This document shows positions 16,301 through 23,681 of a stretch of DNA of 64,000 bases, in pieces. Position 1 is the first letter of the stretch. Every line of letters starts with the position of its first letter. The position numbers were made by a program, and so were the translations under genes. Origin of the DNA: Gemmatimonadota bacterium (GTDB lineage Bacteria > Gemmatimonadota > Gemmatimonadetes > Palauibacterales > Palauibacteraceae); assembly GCA_022820995.1 (NCBI GenBank), contig JAJEEM010000071.1:1-64000 (forward strand). The letters run 5' to 3'. Under the pieces are notes generated by a model. The model saw nothing but the letters and a program-made list of their open reading frames with translations. It was not told the DNA's origin and did not search any database.

Positions 16301-16363
16301 GACCTCGCCGACGCCACGGCCCGCCACGTCGTCACCGTCCTCGACGCCGCCACCGAAGCTTGA
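13352..16363 (+). CDS. FAD-linked oxidase fused to Fe-S (CCG-domain) reductase, 2-hydroxyacid dehydrogenase type
   Basis: 1003 residues. The N-terminal half is a PCMH/VAO-type FAD domain (VVRGAGTSQSGQ about 103-114, GGMAGNNSAGSRSVRYG) with a GlcD-like C-terminal lobe (GGSHSGEHGDGWIRSE). Two 4Fe-4S motifs follow, near 585 (CNNNGTCLKRSPGVMCPS) and near 646 (CLGCKGCRRECP). Two CCG cysteine-rich domains end the protein (CCGRTFLNAG about 805, CCGMAGSFGY about 933). This is the layout of YdiJ-like D-2-hydroxyglutarate or D-lactate/glycolate dehydrogenases, feeding electrons to the membrane pool. GTG 13352 has a weak TAGG site; GTG 13400 is a possible later start. It is divergent from the aminotransferase/TRAP operon with essentially no intergenic space. 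Confidence 0.9.
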   Translation: MARSCQVGASADTTWLVTRPISHDRAGSQRPRPGPDARREARLEARLRAGLRGEVRFDRFTRGLYSTDASIYQVEPLGVAFPESAGDVRRAVELAGEHGTSVVVRGAGTSQSGQSIGRGVILDTSRGLDGVLDFDPAARRVVVEPGIVLDRLNAFLRPHGLFFPIDVATASRATLGGMAGNNSAGSRSVRYGHMVEHVRGIDAVLADGRRVEFRRDAPPGAAPGGGLGADMRALYRREAEELARRVPDVPRHVAGYALHRLGREGTGLSDLLVGSEGTLALFTALELDLQPIPAVRALGVCRFDGTGEALAAVPAIVALEPTAVELFDATVLGLAAQMPSFERVLRQLGEDGSGPPRDILVVEFAGDDPERVSTSLSRLESVLGGIAVGVTRAESPDFQARIWAMRKAGLSISMSRPAARKPLAFIEDCAIPLVRLPEWYRRLTEIIDRHATHAVWYAHASVGCLHVRPALDLRDGDDVERLRAIAVDAFALAGELGGSHSGEHGDGWIRSEFLEPMLGARLVSAFGEIKRRFDPEDVLNPGKIVDPPRMNEPSLLRARYGLETRRLPTALDWGAWGGFSPAVDMCNNNGTCLKRSPGVMCPSFRATNDERHSTRGRANALRLALSGQLGEDPWTSPELYEAMDLCLGCKGCRRECPTGVDMARMKVEFLHRLRAEQPLSPRDRALAYLPRYAPLVSRAAPLVNLRNRIPALARLGERVGGLAADRPLPRWSSQPFSLPSRPPAALPSPIPAQIPTQGNGAPSVALFVDTFTRYFEPENAHAAVRVLSRAGYRVEEAVTAGRPLCCGRTFLNAGLVEEARTELDRTVRAVNRFIERGIPVVGLEPSCLLTLRDELPALDPGPEAAAVADRARLLTEWLVDAAALDRLDLAFLPVRRVRVHGHCHEKAFGADGPTLEVLRAIPDLEVQAIPAGCCGMAGSFGYEAEHAEVSRQVAELELLPTVRALADDEWLVANGTSCRHQVADLADATARHVVTVLDAATEA

Positions 16364-16379
16364 CCCGCCACGCTCCATC

Positions 16380-16407
16380 TAACTAGATTTATAACTAGTT
16401 TATTACG
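16380..16407 (+). promoter_or_regulatory. AT-rich promoter/operator of the VapBC pair
   Basis: TAACTAG occurs at 16380-16386 and again at 16392-16398, one helical turn apart (12 bp). The second copy is embedded in the palindrome AACTAGTT (16393-16400), followed by a TTATTA stretch. In a genome of this GC content such an AT island right before an antitoxin gene fits a promoter with autoregulatory antitoxin-binding sites. The exact -10/-35 hexamers could not be assigned. Confidence 0.5.
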
Positions 16408-16434
16408 GACTTGGGTCGGAAGGCAGGGCACCAG

Positions 16435-16677
16435 ATGCGCGAAGTCGGCACCTTCGAAGCGAAGACGCACCTCTCCGCTCTCCTTGAGGCGGTCTCCGCG
16501 GGCGAGAGCGTGATGATCACGAAGAGGGGGCGCCCCGTAGCGCGACTGGTTCCTCCCAACACGCTCGACCGACAGGCAGTGGACGCGGCGATCGCGAGAC
16601 TGAAGGCGTTGCGCGAGCGACATGGCAGTCTCTCGGTCGAGGAAATCCTCGCCTTCCGGGATGACGGCCGCCGGTGA
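16435..16677 (+). CDS. Phd/YefM-type antitoxin
   Basis: 80 residues from ATG 16435, preceded by AGGCAGGG; TTG 16411 is an upstream alternative. Family signature at the N-terminus: MREVGTFEAKTHLSALLEAV and GESVMITKRGRPVARLVP, the DNA-binding part. The C-terminal tail (LRERHGSLSVEEILAFRDDG) is the flexible toxin-neutralising segment. It overlaps the PIN-domain toxin gene as GTGA, the usual antitoxin-first arrangement, and is likely autoregulated via the AT-rich repeats upstream. Confidence 0.9.
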   Translation: MREVGTFEAKTHLSALLEAVSAGESVMITKRGRPVARLVPPNTLDRQAVDAAIARLKALRERHGSLSVEEILAFRDDGRR

Positions 16678-17114
16678 GGTCCGCCGTCATCGATGGCTCT
16701 ACGGCCGTGGCCTGGGCGATGATGGATGAACCCTCGGCCGACGCGGACTTCGCGCTCGAACAGGTCAGGGTCCATGGCGGCGTGGCTCCGCAGCTCTGGT
16801 GGGCGGAACTGCGCAACGCCCTGCTGGTCGCGGAGCGACGGGGACGCACGACGCCCGCCATCACGGACACGGCACTCACCGCCCTCGAGACGCTCCCCGT
16901 GCAGCTGGACTACAAGCCGAATGGGCCGCTGGTGCTGCGACTCGCAAGAGCGCATTACCTCACGATCTACGACGCGCTCTATCTGGAGCTGGCGCTGCGC
17001 GAGAACCGTCCCCTGGCGACGCTGGACCGCAAGCTCGCGCGGGCCGCCGAGGCGGAGGGGGTTGAACGGCTGTGTGCGGCTACGCGGCGAGCATCTCCCG
17101 TAGCCGGCCCTTGA
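16674..17114 (+). CDS. vapC: VapC-type PIN-domain ribonuclease toxin
   Basis: 146 residues. GTG 16674 overlaps the antitoxin stop. PIN-domain acidic residues are all present: Asp in VIDGSTAVAW (residue 7), Glu in WWAELRNALL (about 45), Asp in TIYDALYLELA (about 99) and Asp in LATLDRKLARAA (about 117). They would coordinate Mg2+ for RNA cleavage. The 3' end overlaps the convergent thioesterase gene by 35 bases. The intact active site suggests a functional toxin. Confidence 0.92.
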   Translation: MRSAVIDGSTAVAWAMMDEPSADADFALEQVRVHGGVAPQLWWAELRNALLVAERRGRTTPAITDTALTALETLPVQLDYKPNGPLVLRLARAHYLTIYDALYLELALRENRPLATLDRKLARAAEAEGVERLCAATRRASPVAGP

Positions 17115-17517
17115 GAGGCGGCGGGATCTCGATCCCCTGCCAGTCCTGGCTGCCGTGTTCGCGGCGGGCGCAGACGACGGTCCAGTCGCTGCGGGCCACG
17201 ACTTCCCTGCCGCCGGCGCGTTCGACCGTGAAGTCGGCGGCGTAGCGGATCGCCTTGCGGCGCACTTCGCGCACCCGGAGTCTCACGTCGACCTCGTCGC
17301 CGTAGCGGACGGCGCCCAGGTAGTCGCAGGAGACGGAGACGCGCGGCATCCCGAACACGGAATCCTCGCCCCAGCGAAAGCCGACGAGGTCGAACGACCG
17401 GTAGAGGGCGTGCTCGGCCTCCTCCATGAACTTCAGGAGCGCCGTGAAGTGGATGAGGTTCGCGGTGTCCGTATCCGCGAACTCCACGCGCCGCGTGTAG
17501 ACGAACTCGGAAGCCAT
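17080..17517 (-). CDS. Acyl-CoA thioesterase, 4-hydroxybenzoyl-CoA/YbgC hot-dog family
   Basis: 145 residues from ATG 17517 (MASEFVYTRRVEFADTD). The hot-dog signature with the catalytic Asp is FADTDTANLIHFTALLKFME; normal proteins read YxDTDxxGxVxHxxYLxFxE, so the Gly-Val part is replaced by Asn-Leu. The rest is an ordinary single hot-dog domain. Probably hydrolyses an acyl- or aromatic-CoA in the cytoplasm; the substrate is not evident. Convergent and overlapping with vapC; divergent from the esterase gene. Confidence 0.82.
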   Translation of the reverse strand: MASEFVYTRRVEFADTDTANLIHFTALLKFMEEAEHALYRSFDLVGFRWGEDSVFGMPRVSVSCDYLGAVRYGDEVDVRLRVREVRRKAIRYAADFTVERAGGREVVARSDWTVVCARREHGSQDWQGIEIPPPLKGRLREMLAA

Positions 17518-17583
17518 CCTGCAATCTATCACCCTTCGAACCCTGGCAGCCCGCGATTCGGAGTCGGCGGGCCGGGAGGCGCA

Positions 17584-18249
17584 GTGGCGGTTGAACCCAG
17601 ACACATCACGATTGAGCGGCGCGTGCGATTCGCCGTGCTCGAGCCGCACGAGCGGCCGGTAACCGAGATCTGGTTCGCCCTGCACGGATACCACCAACTC
17701 GCCCACCGCTTCCTGCGCTACTTCCAGGCGATTCACGAGGGCGCGCGGTGCATCGTCGCCCCCGAGGGTCTGCACCGTCACTACATCGAACACGAGTCGC
17801 GCAAAGTGGGCGCCTCGTGGATGACGAGCGAGGACCGCCTCACGGACATCGAGGACTACGTCGGCTACCTCGACCGGCTGCACGCGCACATCCTCGCCGA
17901 GGAGTCACGACAGACGTCAGGCGGGTCGGCGCCCCCGCGGATCGTCGGACTCGGCTTCTCCCAGGGGGTCCACACCCTCTGCCGCTGGCTCGCGTTCGGC
18001 CGCGCCCGCATCGACCGGGCGATCCTGTGGGGCTCCACCGTCCCGCCCGACCTCGACCTGAGCGAGCACGGGGACACGCTCTCCGCCGCCGACCTCCACC
18101 TCGTGGTTGGGGATGGGGACGAGTACTTCGACCGACCCGCCATCGAGGCCCATGAGGCGCGCCTCCGGGCGGCGGGCGTCAGCTTCACATCCCACACCTA
18201 TCCCGGCGGACACCGCCTGGACGCCGGGACCCTGCGGCGGCTCGTCTGA
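17584..18249 (+). CDS. Alpha/beta-hydrolase, phospholipase/carboxylesterase family
   Basis: 221 residues from GTG 17584, which has GGAGG four bases upstream. The nucleophile motif GLGFSQGVHTLCRW (Ser about residue 126), an Asp in VVGDGDEYFDR and the His in YPGGHRLD near the C-terminus form the expected triad. WFALHGYHQ near the N-terminus is the oxyanion-hole region. It resembles the YpfH/predicted-esterase group. No signal peptide, so cytoplasmic. The substrate is unknown. Confidence 0.82.
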   Translation: MAVEPRHITIERRVRFAVLEPHERPVTEIWFALHGYHQLAHRFLRYFQAIHEGARCIVAPEGLHRHYIEHESRKVGASWMTSEDRLTDIEDYVGYLDRLHAHILAEESRQTSGGSAPPRIVGLGFSQGVHTLCRWLAFGRARIDRAILWGSTVPPDLDLSEHGDTLSAADLHLVVGDGDEYFDRPAIEAHEARLRAAGVSFTSHTYPGGHRLDAGTLRRLV

Positions 18250-18251
18250 AC

Positions 18252-19379
18252 TTATTTCGTCGTGATCACGACGGCGCCGCAGCGGGCGTCGTAGCCGGAG
18301 AACTCGGCCGGTAGCGACGCACCTCCCGTGTACACCTCGAGCCCCTCGATCTCGACCGGGAGGACGAAATCGTTGACGGTCTCGTTCACATTGCTCATGC
18401 GGGTCATTCGCAGGATCGGAAGCGGCACCTCTTCGGCGGCATGACGCTCGTCACTCCCGCGGATGACCAGGGTCCCGTCAATGTAGACGTTCAACTTGCA
18501 ACCCTGGCCCGAGAACCCCGCCGATGCCCTTGTGCTGTACAGATGGCAGCCGTGCGCCTGCAGGCCGCAGTTGCCCAGCCTGACTCCGGGAACATCCGCG
18601 ATCATGTGGGAAATCCGCATCGGGTTGCGGCGCGCGATGTCCTCCGCCGTGAAGAACTCGCCGCCACCCGTGAGTTCCCCCCACTCCCTGCGTTCGTAGA
18701 ACCCGGTGATCTCCAGGCGCCGGGACCTCGTGGCGACCGCAACCAGCGGCGCCAGTTCCACCGGGTCCGGCGACAGCCCGATCATGGCCTCGGTCGTGAG
18801 GCCTCGCGCGACTATCACTTGCTGGACCAGAGGCGCGTAGCCGAGGTGCCGAACCGAAAGCTCGTGCTCGCCCACCGGCAGCCCGCTGAGCACGAAGTAC
18901 CCGCGGTTGTTGCTCTGTGCCGCCTCGGGCCGGCCCGGTACGGACACCGAGGCCGCGGCGACGGGCCGGTCGTTCCGCGCATCCCGCACTTGCCCGAGGA
19001 CGCGCCCGGTGGCCGAAGTTCCGAACAGAAGCTGGAGTTCGACCGCGGTCGTCGCGCCGGGACGCAGGGTTACCGACGCTTCCTCGCTCGAGGCGTCGCC
19101 GAACTCGGCCCACAGGACAGCCCCCTGCACGTCGGGCGGAACGCAGAGCACGAGCCGTCCCTCGGCATCCGCAGCCTCCCGGACCGGCCGCCCCTCCGCC
19201 GCCGACCAGCGGACCGCCACCGCCGCGCCCGGGATCGGAACCAGCCCGGAATCGTCGCGCACTTCCACCGACAGCGATCCGCGGCCGCCGCACGCAGCCT
19301 CCTGCAGCGCTCCGATGGGTCCGGCGCCGACCACGACCAGCATTGCCGCCATCCACACGGCGAGCGACCCCACCCGCAT
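18252..19379 (-). CDS. Secreted carboxypeptidase-regulatory-like / TonB-plug protein, paralog 5
   Basis: 375 residues from ATG 19379; the start overlaps the stop of the upstream 73-residue membrane protein (TAATG). Signal peptide to about residue 26, then the CGGRGSL opening of the first regulatory-like domain, a second domain (GRVLGQVRDARNDRPV), then the plug-like domain with RRLEITGFYERREWG (Thr replaces the Lys of the other copies) and the ending LPAEFSGYDARCGAVVITTK. Closest to paralog 1, including the CGLQAHGCHLYST insert with paired cysteines. It lies about 9 kb from the other four, so the family was dispersed after duplication. No barrel. Confidence 0.85.
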   Translation of the reverse strand: MRVGSLAVWMAAMLVVVGAGPIGALQEAACGGRGSLSVEVRDDSGLVPIPGAAVAVRWSAAEGRPVREAADAEGRLVLCVPPDVQGAVLWAEFGDASSEEASVTLRPGATTAVELQLLFGTSATGRVLGQVRDARNDRPVAAASVSVPGRPEAAQSNNRGYFVLSGLPVGEHELSVRHLGYAPLVQQVIVARGLTTEAMIGLSPDPVELAPLVAVATRSRRLEITGFYERREWGELTGGGEFFTAEDIARRNPMRISHMIADVPGVRLGNCGLQAHGCHLYSTRASAGFSGQGCKLNVYIDGTLVIRGSDERHAAEEVPLPILRMTRMSNVNETVNDFVLPVEIEGLEVYTGGASLPAEFSGYDARCGAVVITTK

Positions 19380-19600
19380 TATTCTGAGTCACCTTTCTTG
19401 CGACGGCGCCTCCGGGCTTCGAGGCGGCGGAAGAGGAGGGGGCTCACGAGGCCCGACGTGGTGCCTCCGATGAGGGCGAGGATCCCGACGGGGCCGGGGT
19501 TCGAGAACGCCGGGAACTCGATGTAGGTGTTCATCCACATTCCGAGCGCCGCGAACACGATCGCGCCGACGACGAAGCCGAGGCAGGTGAGGCGGATCAC
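19379..19600 (-). CDS. Small membrane protein, two predicted helices
   Basis: 73 residues from GTG 19600. Two hydrophobic segments (about 5-23 and 38-56) and a strongly basic C-terminal tail (RRLEARRRRRKKG) that would face the cytoplasm. No family recognised. Coupled to plug paralog 5 by a one-base TAATG overlap and 19 bases after the RidA-like gene, so the three are probably one transcript. Confidence 0.6.
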   Translation of the reverse strand: MIRLTCLGFVVGAIVFAALGMWMNTYIEFPAFSNPGPVGILALIGGTTSGLVSPLLFRRLEARRRRRKKGDSE

Positions 19601-19619
19601 GGGGCCGTGCGCCCGGCGT

Positions 19620-20144
19620 CTATGAGCCGCCGTCCCCGTCGCCGCCGCCCGGGAGGCCGACGGTCGCGATACACTCGATCTCCACGCGCGCGTCCAGCAC
19701 GAGGCCGCCCACCGCCAACGCGCTGCGCGCCGGCCGATGGTTGGGGAAGAACTCCATGTACGTGCGGCTCATGTCCCGGAAATCGGCGATGTCGGCCAGG
19801 AAGACGGTGCACTTCACGACCTGGTCGAGCGACGAGCCGTAGCGCTCGAGCGCGTCCCCGATGTTCCGCATCGTCTGCTGCGTCTCGGGGATGATCCCGC
19901 CCTCGACGAGTCCCTCGCCGGGCACGGTCCCGAGCTTGCCGGAGAGGTAGAGGACGTTCCCGACCCGGACGGCCTCGGAGAAGGGCGAGTTGGGCCGTCC
20001 GCCCAGGTATTCGACGGAGTGCATCATCTCGGACATCTCGGCGTGCTCCTGCGCCGCGAGCGGCGTCGCGGGCACGAGGACCGTACCGAGCGCCAGGATC
20101 GCGCCCAGTGTCAGAGTCGTGCCGAAAAGCTGTTTCTCTGTCAT
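19620..20144 (-). CDS. RidA-family protein with signal peptide
   Basis: 174 residues from ATG 20144, preceded by a perfect AGGAGG. Residues 1-31 form a signal peptide (TLGAILALGTVLVPATPLAAQ), unusual because RidA (YjgF/YER057c/UK114) enzymes are normally cytoplasmic imine deaminases. The mature domain has family blocks FSEAVRVGNVLYLSGKLG, QTMRNIGDALERYGSSLDQVVKCTVFL and a C-terminal RSALAVGGLVLDARVEIECIA. The catalytic Arg of RidA usually lies in an 'R..V' segment near the C-terminus; here RPARSAL and DARVEIE are in the right area. Probably a periplasmic homolog with an unknown substrate. Confidence 0.85.
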   Translation of the reverse strand: MTEKQLFGTTLTLGAILALGTVLVPATPLAAQEHAEMSEMMHSVEYLGGRPNSPFSEAVRVGNVLYLSGKLGTVPGEGLVEGGIIPETQQTMRNIGDALERYGSSLDQVVKCTVFLADIADFRDMSRTYMEFFPNHRPARSALAVGGLVLDARVEIECIATVGLPGGGDGDGGS

Positions 20145-20181
20145 CCGTCCTCCTTCCAGGGACCGCCGGGGGCCCTGCGGT

Positions 20182-21483
20182 TCATGGCGTGATGCGGGTC
20201 ATCATCCGGGGGAACGCGATCGTCTCGCGCAGGTGATCGATTCCGCACATCCACGTCACCGTGCGCTCGACGCCCAGCCCGAACCCGCTGTGTGTGAAAG
20301 TCCCGTATTTCCGGAGATCCAGATACCAGTCGTAGGACGCCTCCGGGAGCCCTTCCTCGCGGATGCGCGCGAGGAGCTTGTCGTGGTCGTCCTCCCGCTG
20401 GCTGCCGCCGATGACCTCGCCGTATCCCTCGGGCGCGAGCATGTCGTTGCACTTCACCGTGCGGGGATCCTCCGGGTTTTCCTTCATGTAGAAGGCCTTG
20501 ACCCCCTTGGGATAGTCGAACACGAAGAGCGGCTTGTCCCGGCCCTCGACGAGCAGCGTCTCCGCTGTGGCCCCGAGATCCGCACCCCATTCGATGTCGC
20601 TCCCCTTCGACTGCAGGAAGGCGACGGCGTCCGTGTAGCTGATCCGGTCGAAAGGAGGCTGGATGGCCTCGAGTTTCGAGATGTCGCGGCCCAGTGCTTC
20701 GAGCTGATCGCGCTGGTTGAAGAGGACGCGCTTCACGATCCAGCAGATGAAGCGCTCCTGGAGCGCCATGTTCCCCTCGGAGTCGATCCAGGGGGCTTCG
20801 GGTTCCACCATCCAGAACTCGGTGAGGTGCCGGCGCGTCTTCGACTTCTCGGCCCGGAAGGTGGGGCCGAAGCAGTACACCTTGCCGAGCGCCGCGGCGG
20901 CGGCCTCCACGTAAAGCTGTCCCGTCTGCGCGAGGTACGCGGTGCCGAGGTCGAAATACTCGGTCTCGAACAGGGTGCCCGCCGACTCGCCGATGGCGCC
21001 GGTGAGGATGGGGGTGTCGACGTGAACGAACCCCTCGTGGTGGAGGAAGTCGTGGATCGCGCGGATGACTTCGTCCCGGATGCGCATGATCGCGATCTGC
21101 CGCGCGCTCCGCAGCCAGAGGTGGCGGTTCTCGAGGAGGAAGTCGACGCCGTGCTCCTTGGGCTGGATCGGAAAGTCGGTCGACGGGCCCAGCACCTGGA
21201 AGGCCGACCCGGTGAGTTCGACGCCGGAGGGGGCGCGGGCATCGGAGCGCACGACCCCCGTCACGGCGACGCACGCCTCGTGCCCCACGGTGGTCAGCGG
21301 TTCCCACACCTCGGGCGGGACCTCGTTGCGCACGAAGACGCACTGGATCTCGTCCGTGCCGTCGCGAAGCACGAGAAAGGAGATCTTGCCGCTGGAGCGG
21401 AGGGCCCGGACCCAGCCGCGGAGACGGACCTCGTCCCCGATGCGGGCGGGCAATTCGCGTATGGTGACGGTGTGTTCGGACAT
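20182..21483 (-). CDS. asnS: Asparaginyl-tRNA synthetase
   Basis: 433 residues, normal for AsnRS. An OB-fold anticodon-binding domain occupies residues 15-105 (RLRGWVRALRSSGKISFLVLRDG). Class II catalytic motifs follow: motif 2 in FRAEKSKTRRHLTEFWMVEPE and motif 3 in GFGLGVERTVTWMCG. It ligates Asn to tRNA-Asn in the cytoplasm. ATG 21483; recG ends 64 bases upstream, so it may be the last gene of that transcript, with ridA-like and paralog 5 further down. Confidence 0.96.
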   Translation of the reverse strand: MSEHTVTIRELPARIGDEVRLRGWVRALRSSGKISFLVLRDGTDEIQCVFVRNEVPPEVWEPLTTVGHEACVAVTGVVRSDARAPSGVELTGSAFQVLGPSTDFPIQPKEHGVDFLLENRHLWLRSARQIAIMRIRDEVIRAIHDFLHHEGFVHVDTPILTGAIGESAGTLFETEYFDLGTAYLAQTGQLYVEAAAAALGKVYCFGPTFRAEKSKTRRHLTEFWMVEPEAPWIDSEGNMALQERFICWIVKRVLFNQRDQLEALGRDISKLEAIQPPFDRISYTDAVAFLQSKGSDIEWGADLGATAETLLVEGRDKPLFVFDYPKGVKAFYMKENPEDPRTVKCNDMLAPEGYGEVIGGSQREDDHDKLLARIREEGLPEASYDWYLDLRKYGTFTHSGFGLGVERTVTWMCGIDHLRETIAFPRMMTRITP

Positions 21484-21547
21484 GGCGGCGACAAGTTGCG
21501 GCTCCCTTCGGGACGGGGCAAACGCAACCGCCGGGCTGCCGGCCGGG

Positions 21548-23677
21548 TCAGCCGACGTGGTAGAGGGCCTCCCGCTGGGCGTAGCGGAGATCGAGTTCGT
21601 GGCGGAACCGGCGGTGGGCCGGCTTCGAGAGCCCGGGGTCCGCGTCCACGATGGCGCGGGCCCGCCGGCGCGCGGCCTCCAGCAGGTCGACGTCGCGGTC
21701 GAGTTGCGCGAACCGGAGGAGCACGGCGCCGTGCTGTTCCTTGCCGAAGAGGTCGCCCTGGCCGCGGATCCTGAGATCTTCCTCGGCGAGCTCGAAGCCG
21801 TCGGTCTTCTTCTCGAAGGCGACGAGCCTCTCCGACGGCGTCTCGGAGGCGTGGAAGACGATGCAGTAGGACTGCTCGGCGCCCCGCCCGACGCGTCCCC
21901 GCAGCTGGTGGAGCTGCGCGAGGCCGAAACGTTCGGCGTCCTCGATGATCATCACGGTCGCGTTGGGGACGTCGATGCCCACCTCGATGACGGTGGTCGC
22001 GACGAGGAGGTTCGTGTCGCCCGCGAGGAAGCTCCGCATCGCGTCGTCCTTCTCCGCGGAGGAGAGGCGTCCGTGGAGGAGGCGCACGGCGGCGTCGGGG
22101 AAACGGGCCTGGAGTTGCTCGAACATGACCGTGGCGGCGCGGGCCTCGAGGGCCTCGGACTCCTCGACGAGGGGATAGATGACGTACGCCTGGCGGCCCG
22201 CCGCGAGCTGGTCGCCGAGGAAGTCGAACGCGGCGTCGCGGCTCTCGGGACCGCGCACGGCGGTCCGGATCGGCCGTCGCCCGGGGGGGAGTTCGTCGAT
22301 GATCGAGAGGTCGAGGTCGCCGTAGAGGACGAGGGCGAGGCTGCGGGGGATCGGCGTCGCGGACATCACGAGGGCGTCGGGGGCCTCGCCGGTCTCGCGG
22401 AGCCGGCGGCGCTGCTCGACGCCGAAGCGGTGCTGTTCGTCGATGACGACGAGTCCCGGGGACGCGAAGTCGACGCCTTCCTGGATCAGGGCGTGCGTCC
22501 CGACGACGAGACGGGCGTCGCCGGCCGCGATCCGCCCCAGCGTTTCCCGCCGCGCCTTCCCGGTGACGGCGCCGGTCAGGAGTTCGGGCTCCACGCCGAG
22601 CGGGCCGAGCATCTTCACGAACGTGCGCCGGTGCTGCTCCGCCAGCAGTTCCGTCGGGGCCATGATCGCCGCCTGCCGCCCCGCCTCGATCGCCTTGAGC
22701 ATGGCGAGCGCGGCCACGACCGTCTTCCCGCTCCCCACATCCCCCTGCAGCAGGCGGTTCATCGGCGCGGGCCGGGCCATGTCCGCCTCGATCTGTGACC
22801 AGGCGCGGCGCTGGGCCGCCGTGAGTTCGAAGGGGAGGGCGTCCAGGAGCGCGCGGGTGAGCGTGGCCGGAGCGTCGAAGGCGATGCCGCGGACCTCGTG
22901 GCGGAGGCGCGCCCGGGCCCGGGCGTGGAGAAGCTGGAGGAAGAAGAGTTCCTCGAAGGCGAGGCGCCGCTGGCAGCGCCCGACCCGGGCGACGGCGGAC
23001 GGACGGTGCAGGGTGCGAAGGGCCTCCGCGAGCGGGGGGAGGGAGAGTTCCTCGAGCCAGCCGCCGGGAATCGGGTCGTCGTCCCCGAGGTCGGAGAGGA
23101 GACGGGGGAGGTTCAGTTCGATGACGGCGCGGATCTGTCGGTGCGTGAGCCCCTCGGTGGCGGGATAGACGGGAAACACCCGCCCCGCGGCGGGACGCTC
23201 CCCGGCGTCCGCGGTTCGCTCGGCGGGCCCGTCGCCGGAGGCGCCTCTCTCGTCGGAGGCTCGGGCCAGCACGGTGTGTTCGCGCGGCTGGAGTTGTTTG
23301 CCGTGGTAGAAGCGCACGGGTCCGGCGGCGAGCAGCAGGTCGCCCTTGTCGATCGTGCGGTCGAGCCACGGGCGTCCCGGCCACGCGCACTCGATGTGGC
23401 CGCTCGCGTCGCGGAGCACGGCGCGGAAGACGCGCAGCCGGCGCCGCGTGGGGATGACGCCCTTCGAGACCACGCGCCCGATGACCGTCGCATCCTGACC
23501 GACCTTCAACCCGGAGATCGCGTCGACCGTGGTCGCGTCCTCGTACCGGTACGGGAGGTGGTAGAGGAGATCCTGTCCCGTGTGCACGTCGAGCTTCGCG
23601 AAGCGCTCCGCCCGCCGGGGGCCCACGCCCTTCAGGTACTGCACGGATCCCCGCAGGATGGAGCGCCCGGCCGTCAC
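21548..23677 (-). CDS. recG: ATP-dependent DNA helicase RecG
   Basis: 709 residues. The N-terminal wedge/OB domain (about 1-200) is preceded by the helix-hairpin-helix-like VQYLKGVGPRRAERFAKL. Helicase motif I is GDVGSGKT (about 313-320), motif II DEQH (about 411-414), motif III SATPIPRSLAL, and motif VI around QLRGRVGRGAEQSYC. It regresses stalled replication forks and processes Holliday junctions. GTG 23677, four bases from the ftsY stop, so it belongs to the same long transcript. Confidence 0.96.
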   Translation of the reverse strand: MTAGRSILRGSVQYLKGVGPRRAERFAKLDVHTGQDLLYHLPYRYEDATTVDAISGLKVGQDATVIGRVVSKGVIPTRRRLRVFRAVLRDASGHIECAWPGRPWLDRTIDKGDLLLAAGPVRFYHGKQLQPREHTVLARASDERGASGDGPAERTADAGERPAAGRVFPVYPATEGLTHRQIRAVIELNLPRLLSDLGDDDPIPGGWLEELSLPPLAEALRTLHRPSAVARVGRCQRRLAFEELFFLQLLHARARARLRHEVRGIAFDAPATLTRALLDALPFELTAAQRRAWSQIEADMARPAPMNRLLQGDVGSGKTVVAALAMLKAIEAGRQAAIMAPTELLAEQHRRTFVKMLGPLGVEPELLTGAVTGKARRETLGRIAAGDARLVVGTHALIQEGVDFASPGLVVIDEQHRFGVEQRRRLRETGEAPDALVMSATPIPRSLALVLYGDLDLSIIDELPPGRRPIRTAVRGPESRDAAFDFLGDQLAAGRQAYVIYPLVEESEALEARAATVMFEQLQARFPDAAVRLLHGRLSSAEKDDAMRSFLAGDTNLLVATTVIEVGIDVPNATVMIIEDAERFGLAQLHQLRGRVGRGAEQSYCIVFHASETPSERLVAFEKKTDGFELAEEDLRIRGQGDLFGKEQHGAVLLRFAQLDRDVDLLEAARRRARAIVDADPGLSKPAHRRFRHELDLRYAQREALYHVG

Positions 23678-23681
23678 GCGA

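Noticed and set aside
13346-16378. A 1010-codon open frame on the minus strand opposite the FAD/Fe-S dehydrogenase
   Set aside because: It mirrors the real gene codon for codon; the amino-acid composition is Arg/Gly/Pro-rich, and the plus-strand frame has complete FAD, 4Fe-4S and CCG motifs.
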